From CAYINJ01 sp964364745 (GTDB taxonomy: Bacteria > Patescibacteriota > Patescibacteriia > JACRDY01), in contig CAYINJ010000012.1 in the NCBI GenBank assembly GCA_964364745.1, positions 1 through 15,681 on the forward strand: DNA of 15,681 bases, written 5' to 3'. The notes below the pieces were generated by a model. It did no database searches, had not been told where the DNA came from, and saw only the letters and a list, made by a program, of their open reading frames with translations. Both the position numbers and the translations under genes were made by a program. This document shows, piece by piece, positions 11,295 through 15,681 of the stretch. Every line of letters starts with the position of its first letter. The first letter of the stretch is position 1.

Positions 11295-13598
11295 TTAGGA
11301 GGTCCACTGCCGATAAAGCCACGCCTTGTGCGACGAGCGCCACGCCCGGCGCATCATCATGGCGACGTGCTCGGCAATGGCATTAACTACCTTCTTCTTG
11401 GCCGCTGGTGAGAGGCAATCAATGGCGGCGGCGTACTGCCCCAGCATTTTTTTCCACTCGCCATTTTGGCCGGCATCAGCCGTCATCCGCGCCACTAACT
11501 CTGGCGGCAATTGATCATGCAAAATATCCGACAACATCGTGCCGTAGTTGACCTTGTGACAGCCACAAGCGATCGCTCGATGATACACCTGAATATGATC
11601 TAGCTCCTTGGTCCGTAAAAAGCTCGTGCCGTGTAACACTAGCGGCACGGGCGGTGTCACCCGGCCCAGGACTTTGGCGATCTGTTTCATCCGCGTCCAG
11701 GCGATCGTGGCTGGCTCTCGGTAGTGACCATGGTAGTTGCCAAAGAATCCGGCAAACGCGTCAATCCCGGTCGCGGCCACGAACTCCGCCGCTTGCGCCA
11801 CAGTGGGGACATGCGGCCACACCGCCGCGCCGACCAGCTGCTTGGCCACTTGCTGGGCGACATTAATTTGGCCGATCTCTCCTTCGACCGATATTCCCAG
11901 TGGATGCACCTGGCTGACGACGTCGCGAACAGTGGCGGTGTTTTGCCTCACCGTCGCGTGGGACTGATCAATTAATAATGATGAAAATCCGGCCCGAACC
12001 GCCGCGGTTACGACCCCAGCGACGTCATGCTTAACATGATCCGCGTGCAGGGCGATGGGGATGCTATACCCGTACTTTTTTTCCAGCTTCGGTAGCCGCT
12101 CGGCTAACCAGTCGGCTAATTTCTGCGGACTGATGTGGCAATACTCCATTTCTGATTCGGCCAACTCGAGAATAATCGGTGATCGCTCGGCAAAGGCGGC
12201 TTGCAAGACGCCGTCGAGGATATACTTCGAGCGGATGTTACAGGCCGGAATCGCAAACTTATGCGCCTGGGCTAATGGCAAAAGCTGGCGCAAATTCAGT
12301 AAGGGCTGACGCCAAAATGGATTGATCGCTGCCAAAAAATCTGCCGCGGACGGCGGCGGGAATTTCACCAATGACTGGCGTCGCTGATTGACCGCTAGCG
12401 CTTCTAACGCCGGTAATTTGGCTCCGGTAAGAAACTCCAACATCGCGCCGCCGCCGGTGGAGACATGGTTGAATTTGCCGAGCAGTTTCAGCCCGCCGAT
12501 AATTTCTTCACTATCACCTCCACCGGCCACGGTCAGCCCGCGATTGGCGGCGATGGCTCTGGCCACGGCCTTGGTGCCCGTCGCAAAGCGGGGTTCTTCG
12601 TATCGGCCCATTGGGCCGTTCCAAATCACTGTCTTGGCTTCGGCAATAACTTCGGTAAACTTTCGAATCGTCTTTGGTCCAAGATCAAAATACGCCCAGG
12701 TCGGATCAATGTCCTCCGCCGCTAAGGTGACCACTTTAGCTGGTCCACCGCTGGCGTTTTTAGCCGCTCGCAAGTCGACCGGCAAGACAATTTTCCGGCG
12801 ATATTTTTTTAACAGCCGACGCGCAATCACCAGTGGGTCATCCGCCGAGCGATGTTGGCCGGTCAATTTAACATCAGAGAGGAAGGACTGACCTAAGGGC
12901 TCATCGCCGCGGGCGGCCAAAAAAACGTTGGCACAGACGCCGCCGACTAGCACCATATCAAAACGGCTAATCAATCGCTCAATCAACGCGACTTTGTCCG
13001 ACACTTTCGCTCCGCCCACGACCAGCACTGCCGGGTGAGTTGGCTTAGCCGCGGCCTTAGTCAGGACCGCCAATTCCTTTTCTAAACCAAAGCCAACCAC
13101 CGCTGGACGATAGTTAAGGATCCCGGTGGTGGAGCTCTGCGCCCGATGACTCTGGGCAAAGGCGTCAAAAACAATCAAATCAAACGGCCGGACCAACTCG
13201 GCGGCCAAGCCCGCGTCGTTGTCCATCTCTTCATCGTGGAAACGGACGTTTTCTAGCACGACGACACTGCCGGGGGCTTGGGCAAAGAGAGCGGCCTGGG
13301 CACTGGGCCCAATACAGTCATTGACCGCGGCCACTGGTCGGCCGAGCAGCTCTTCTAATTTAGCGGCCACTGGTCCCAGGCGCATCGCCTCGACGACGCG
13401 TCCCTGGGGTCGGCCGAGCCAAGAGAGGATCGCCACGCGGCAGTTTTTCTTCAATAAATATTCAATCGTCGGCAGGACGGCGCGGATCCGATAATCACTG
13501 ACCACGACGCCGTCCTTGATCGGCACATCAAAAGCCGCCCGCAGCAACACGCGCTTACCGGCGACATCAACATCTTTCAGGTTTTTGAAATGGTACAT
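11295..13598 (-). CDS. Phosphoglycerate kinase - class II fructose-bisphosphate aldolase fusion
   Basis: One 767-aa frame joins two glycolytic enzymes. Residues 1-402 are phosphoglycerate kinase: GGAKVSDK at 195-202, WNGPMGRYE at 326-334, VAGGGDSEE at 357-365 and HVSTGGGAMLEFL at 378-390. Residues about 425-767 are a class II (zinc) aldolase: IPIALHADHVKH at 513-524 with catalytic Asp520 and zinc ligand His521, VEGEIG at 571-576, GNYHGHY at 620-626 (His623) and VLHGTSF at 654-660 (His656). The linker at 403-424 is short and there is no stop or ribosome-binding site at the junction. The PGK half lacks several usual 3-phosphoglycerate contacts: the family motif R-x-D-F-N-V-P reads RAAFDVP at 20-26 and SHLGRP reads SWLGRP at 59-64. 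The aldolase could use another ketose bisphosphate. Promoter and start at 13598 are clear. Confidence 0.9.
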   Translation of the reverse strand: MYHFKNLKDVDVAGKRVLLRAAFDVPIKDGVVVSDYRIRAVLPTIEYLLKKNCRVAILSWLGRPQGRVVEAMRLGPVAAKLEELLGRPVAAVNDCIGPSAQAALFAQAPGSVVVLENVRFHDEEMDNDAGLAAELVRPFDLIVFDAFAQSHRAQSSTTGILNYRPAVVGFGLEKELAVLTKAAAKPTHPAVLVVGGAKVSDKVALIERLISRFDMVLVGGVCANVFLAARGDEPLGQSFLSDVKLTGQHRSADDPLVIARRLLKKYRRKIVLPVDLRAAKNASGGPAKVVTLAAEDIDPTWAYFDLGPKTIRKFTEVIAEAKTVIWNGPMGRYEEPRFATGTKAVARAIAANRGLTVAGGGDSEEIIGGLKLLGKFNHVSTGGGAMLEFLTGAKLPALEALAVNQRRQSLVKFPPPSAADFLAAINPFWRQPLLNLRQLLPLAQAHKFAIPACNIRSKYILDGVLQAAFAERSPIILELAESEMEYCHISPQKLADWLAERLPKLEKKYGYSIPIALHADHVKHDVAGVVTAAVRAGFSSLLIDQSHATVRQNTATVRDVVSQVHPLGISVEGEIGQINVAQQVAKQLVGAAVWPHVPTVAQAAEFVAATGIDAFAGFFGNYHGHYREPATIAWTRMKQIAKVLGRVTPPVPLVLHGTSFLRTKELDHIQVYHRAIACGCHKVNYGTMLSDILHDQLPPELVARMTADAGQNGEWKKMLGQYAAAIDCLSPAAKKKVVNAIAEHVAMMMRRAWRSSHKAWLYRQWTS

Positions 13599-13627
13599 AG
13601 CCAGCCGTTTTTGTTTTGAGTGACTCT

Positions 13628-13656
13628 ATTATAAAACAATTTTGGTTTTTGGACAA
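13628..13656 (-). promoter_or_regulatory. Promoter of the PGK-aldolase gene
   Basis: Minus strand: -35 TTGTCC (13651-13656), 17-nt spacer, perfect -10 TATAAT (13628-13633), predicted start near 13621, leader about 22 nt. No Shine-Dalgarno sequence precedes ATG 13598. Confidence 0.7.
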
Positions 13657-13662
13657 AATATG

Positions 13663-13699
13663 AAGCGCCCCCGACCAGTGAATCCGGACGGAGGCGCTT
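13663..13699 (-). terminator. Terminator after the SPFH lipoprotein gene
   Basis: AAGCGCC and GGCGCTT form the base of a hairpin that continues with CCG/CGG and CC/GG pairs. It starts 18 nt after the stop of the SPFH gene, and on the minus strand runs into CATATTTTG. It is close to the PGK promoter and insulates it. Confidence 0.75.
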
Positions 13700-13716
13700 G
13701 TGAGAGTTGAAATTCC

Positions 13717-14517
13717 TTACTTGACGGGCAGGACCGGCGTCACGCCGGCACCGCCCGCGATGAACGTGCAGTTACCCGCCTTGCAAGCATCGTGCTGCAT
13801 CTTGATCATCTCAAGCTGCAGGTACTGGTCCGGGGACAACTTCATTGCCTCCCGGTAGGCGTTGTCAGCGGCCGCGCGGCTTTCTTCCGCCTTTTTCCGC
13901 TGGTCCTCGGCCAGTTTGCGTTGCATTTCCGTCAGCTGGCGCTGCTGCTGGGCGGCCGTCTCGATCCTCTGGCTCTTGATGGAGTCGGGCGGGTTGGCCT
14001 TGCCAACGGTGACCTGCACCATTTTGAGTGGCAAGCCCGAGGACTGAATGTACTTCTCCATCTCACTCGACACTTCCGTGTCGATTTCATCGATAGCGGT
14101 AGTGTCGATGGCCGTCTCATTCATCCCGTGCTTACGCACGGCCTGCCGAACGCGGTTCATGAACTCGGCCTCGACATTGGTCTTGTACCAATCAGGGCCG
14201 AACTCTTTGACCAGTTTGACCGAATCGGTCACCTGGATGCGCAGGACGCTGTCGAAGTCCAGCGGCACGCCGTCCTTCGACATCAAATCCTCGAAGTGCA
14301 CAACAAATTGCTGTGGCTGCATGCTGACATAGATCGCGTCCGTGGTCCAGGCCGTGAACGTCAAGCCGGTCCGTACCGGGCTGTCGTCCACGCCACCATG
14401 GCCGAAGAAGATCGGCTTCATGACCAGGACCGCTTCGTGCCCCGCGTCGGGCTTTGCTGTCCCGCAGGCGGAGAAGGCCATCATGAAGACCACTAGCAAC
14501 ACCACACTGCGTTTCAT
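13717..14517 (-). CDS. SPFH/prohibitin-like lipoprotein
   Basis: A 266-aa envelope protein. It starts with a lipoprotein-type signal (MKRSVVLLVVFMMAFSAC) with the candidate lipidated Cys18; Phe at -3 is unusual. A band-7/SPFH-like domain follows (about 28-185), recognisable by the pattern of alternating beta strands ending in RQAVRKHGMNE, then a charged helical stretch rich in Gln, Arg, Lys and Glu (about 186-225) expected to form a coiled coil. The C-terminal end has two cysteines (245, 250). SPFH proteins oligomerise on membranes and organise proteases or microdomains. Most use a transmembrane helix, so a lipid anchor is a variation. No partner (NfeD or FtsH) is adjacent. The start at 14517 is supported by AAAGGAG at 7 nt and a strong promoter upstream. 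Confidence 0.72.
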   Translation of the reverse strand: MKRSVVLLVVFMMAFSACGTAKPDAGHEAVLVMKPIFFGHGGVDDSPVRTGLTFTAWTTDAIYVSMQPQQFVVHFEDLMSKDGVPLDFDSVLRIQVTDSVKLVKEFGPDWYKTNVEAEFMNRVRQAVRKHGMNETAIDTTAIDEIDTEVSSEMEKYIQSSGLPLKMVQVTVGKANPPDSIKSQRIETAAQQQRQLTEMQRKLAEDQRKKAEESRAAADNAYREAMKLSPDQYLQLEMIKMQHDACKAGNCTFIAGGAGVTPVLPVK

Positions 14518-14524
14518 TGAAACA

Positions 14525-14531
14525 CTCCTTT
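14525..14531 (-). promoter_or_regulatory. Shine-Dalgarno site of the SPFH lipoprotein gene
   Basis: AAAGGAG on the minus strand, 7 nt before ATG 14517. It fixes the start that gives an intact lipoprotein signal. Confidence 0.75.
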
Positions 14532-14596
14532 CGGGGGTGTATGGGCCGAAATGGCCGTTTTTTGCATTGTTTTACATTGTCAAAAAGCAATGGATC

Positions 14597-14625
14597 ATCT
14601 TAACATATACAAATAATTTTGTCAA
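14597..14625 (-). promoter_or_regulatory. Promoter of the SPFH lipoprotein gene
   Basis: Minus strand: perfect -35 TTGACA (14620-14625), 17-nt spacer, -10 TAAGAT (14597-14602). The predicted start near 14590 leaves a leader of about 70 nt that contains ACAATG twice and a small GGCC-ATTTC-GGCC hairpin. Confidence 0.72.
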
Positions 14626-14681
14626 TAGCAAGGGGTTTTCATTTCAATCTGGTATTGACCTATCTATTTTTGTAATCACCT

Positions 14682-14886
14682 GTTCTTTTCTGTGACCAGA
14701 AAAGAACCAAAAGAGTCCTGGGGCCAGCAAACGGTGTCCGACGGAAACACCCTTATCTCACTAACCCCACCCAGACCATAGTTGGTCCCACTGCCGTCTA
14801 GACCTCCACCCTTGAGAAAGCGCAACTATGGTCTGGGCTTGGCACCGGTTTGCCGGCCCCAGACCTCGGGAACGCACTATTGAAAA
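14682..14886 (+). repeat. Dispersed structured element, copy B
   Basis: Second copy of the element at 3812-4011, same orientation. It opens with an 11-bp hairpin (GTTCTTTTCTG / CAGAAAAGAAC, loop TGAC) whose stem differs from copy A but still pairs. The outer stem includes CTGGGGCC / GGCCCCAG and GCAAACGGTG / CACCGGTTTGC with one bulge. The inner stem is the identical CCCAGACCATA (14770-14780) with TATGGTCTGGG (14827-14837). The left interval (33 nt), inner interval (46 nt) and right interval (5 nt) equal those of copy A although their sequences differ. It ends in ATTGAAAA, as copy A does. Confidence 0.8.
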
Positions 14887-14930
14887 TAGTGCCCCAACAG
14901 CAAGCAAAATAATTTTTACATGTTCCAAAA

Positions 14931-14957
14931 CACGACCGAACATTATGTTGCGGTCAT
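14931..14957 (-). terminator. Second (distal) rRNA terminator-like hairpin
   Basis: Minus strand: GACCG-C-AACAT-A-ATGTT-CGGTC followed by GTGTTTTGG. It shares 20 nt (TTCCAAAACACGACCGAACA on the plus strand, 14923-14942) with the proximal terminator region (15104-15123), so the two are related by duplication. Confidence 0.65.
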
Positions 14958-14959
14958 AG

Positions 14960-14986
14960 ATCCTTCGTCGCTTCGCTCCTCAGGAT
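14960..14986. repeat. REP-like motif 1
   Basis: ATCCT (14960-14964) and AGGAT (14982-14986) flank TTCGTCGCTTCGCTCCTC-like sequence. It resembles the short 'tcctgag...cgaaggat' palindromic motif found scattered in many bacterial genomes. A relative lies at 15055-15076. Confidence 0.5.
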
Positions 14987-14989
14987 AAC

Positions 14990-15028
14990 AAAATAATAAA
15001 CCACGCTTATGGCGTGGTTTATTATTTT
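14990..15028. terminator. Perfect 17-bp hairpin, bidirectional terminator-like
   Basis: Left arm 14990-15006 and right arm 15012-15028 are perfectly complementary (AAAATAATAAACCACGC against GCGTGGTTTATTATTTT), loop TTATG. A- and T-tracts at the ends make it terminator-like in both directions. It lies between two rRNA terminator copies. Confidence 0.7.
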
Positions 15029-15055
15029 GGAGTTCAGAGAGTTGGCGCTGGCCTA
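15026..15055 (-). pseudogene. Duplicated 3' end of 5S rRNA
   Basis: 30 nt identical to 15144-15173, which is the 3' end of the 5S gene plus its flank. The rest of 5S is absent here, so this is a remnant of a segmental duplication downstream of the rRNA operon. Confidence 0.85.
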
Positions 15056-15096
15056 TCCTTCGGCTGCGCTCAGGATTTCGCCCCGCTTAGCGGGGC
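15055..15096. repeat. REP-like motif 2 plus GC hairpin
   Basis: ATCCTTCGGCTGCGCTCAGG starts at 15055; its ATCCT pairs with AGGAT (15072-15076). It is directly followed by the perfect hairpin GCCCCGC-TTA-GCGGGGC (15080-15096). Both resemble widespread short palindromic intergenic repeats. Confidence 0.5.
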
Positions 15097-15111
15097 TCAA
15101 CTTTTCCAAAA

Positions 15112-15139
15112 CACGACCGAACAATAGTGCTCGGTCGTG
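15112..15139 (-). terminator. rRNA operon terminator (proximal)
   Basis: Minus strand: CACGACCGA pairs with TCGGTCGTG around a 10-nt loop, followed by TTTTGG. It lies directly downstream of 5S. Confidence 0.85.
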
Positions 15140-15155
15140 CTGGTTTGGAGTTCAG

Positions 15156-15267
15156 AGAGTTGGCGCTGGCCTACTTTTCCCCGAAGAGTATCATCGGCGC
15201 TGGTCGGCTTAACTACCGTGTTCGGAATGGGAACGGGTGGACCCCGACCGCTCCAAGCACCAACTCC
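15156..15267 (-). rRNA. rrf: 5S ribosomal RNA
   Basis: On the minus strand the core reads like bacterial 5S: GTTGGTGCTTGGAGCGG at the 5' side, CCCATTCCGAACACGG in loop B/C, GCGCCGATGATACTC and GTAGGCCAGCGCCAAC at the 3' side. Helix I (GTTGGTGCT / AGCGCCAAC) is intact. The pairing extends outward without mismatch to a 21-bp stem (15147-15167 with 15256-15276, some G-U), probably the precursor stem used in maturation. The exact mature ends are therefore uncertain by a few nucleotides. Confidence 0.92.
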
Positions 15268-15276
15268 CTGAACTCC

Positions 15277-15359
15277 ATGACTGTCACAGCAAATAATTTG
15301 AATCTTCTATTAATAGCAATCACACCACGCCTGATAAATATCTGACATATCAGATCAGC
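15277..15359 (-). other. 23S-5S spacer
   Basis: An AT-rich 83-nt spacer without a tRNA. It contains a small inverted repeat ATCTGA-CATA-TCAGAT (15340-15355) next to the 23S 3' end, which may take part in processing. Confidence 0.7.

Positions 15360-15681
<322 letters not shown>

Noticed and set aside
11215..11343. 43-residue N-terminal extension of Ung
   Set aside because: Overlaps the preceding gene and contains the ung promoter; length and sequence are unlike the family.
13792..14496. Long plus-strand frame antisense to the SPFH gene
   Set aside because: It mirrors the codon pattern of the real gene on the other strand; the Leu/His/Arg-rich product is typical of a GC-rich shadow.

Overview
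The window looks like a chromosomal segment of a bacterium using the standard bacterial code: UGA ends cca, uvrA and the lamin-tail gene, so this is not a UGA-recoded Gracilibacteria/Absconditabacteria lineage. A lean mix of housekeeping genes, an archaeal-type cytidylate kinase fused to a pseudouridine synthase, a fused glycolytic enzyme, a membrane-anchored lamin-tail/PKD surface protein, a lone short pilin-like protein and a tiny lysine-rich histone-like protein suggest Patescibacteria (Candidate Phyla Radiation). That placement is an inference from gene style; the 23S fragment at the right end would test it.

Layout, left to right. A truncated tRNA leaves the left edge on the minus strand, divergent from cca (CCA-adding enzyme), which overlaps by ATGA a gene encoding an RluA-type pseudouridine synthase fused to a CMP-kinase-like domain. 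A terminator follows, then rplS (L19) with its own promoter. Convergent with these is a minus-strand block: the lamin-tail/PKD membrane protein (interrupted by a 100-N gap that is probably spurious) and uvrA. A tRNA-Ala(UGC) without encoded CCA follows on the plus strand, convergent with a minus-strand pilin-like gene. An AT-rich divergent spacer leads to a 17-codon upstream ORF and a 34-aa lysine-rich protein (plus). The minus strand then carries ung, a phosphoglycerate kinase-class II aldolase fusion, and an SPFH/prohibitin-like lipoprotein. The right end is the tail of an rRNA operon on the minus strand: 23S 3' end, 5S, two terminators and duplicated debris of the 5S tail.

How the genes work together. 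Most are short independent transcription units with recognisable promoters and hairpin terminators. cca, the pseudouridine synthase, L19, the tRNAs and rRNAs serve translation; uvrA and ung serve DNA repair; PGK-FBA serves glycolysis; the lamin-tail protein, the pilin-like protein and the SPFH lipoprotein belong to the cell envelope. Two initiation styles coexist: several genes (cca, rplS, ung) have a promoter whose -10 box ends only 9-10 nt before ATG, predicting leaderless mRNAs, while others (kinase internal start, upstream ORF, lysine-rich protein, pilin, SPFH) have strong Shine-Dalgarno sequences.

The most interesting unexplained structure is a roughly 200-nt element present twice (3812-4011 and 14682-14886). 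Its complementary blocks and inter-block spacings are conserved while the sequence between them is not, and its first hairpin shows compensatory changes.
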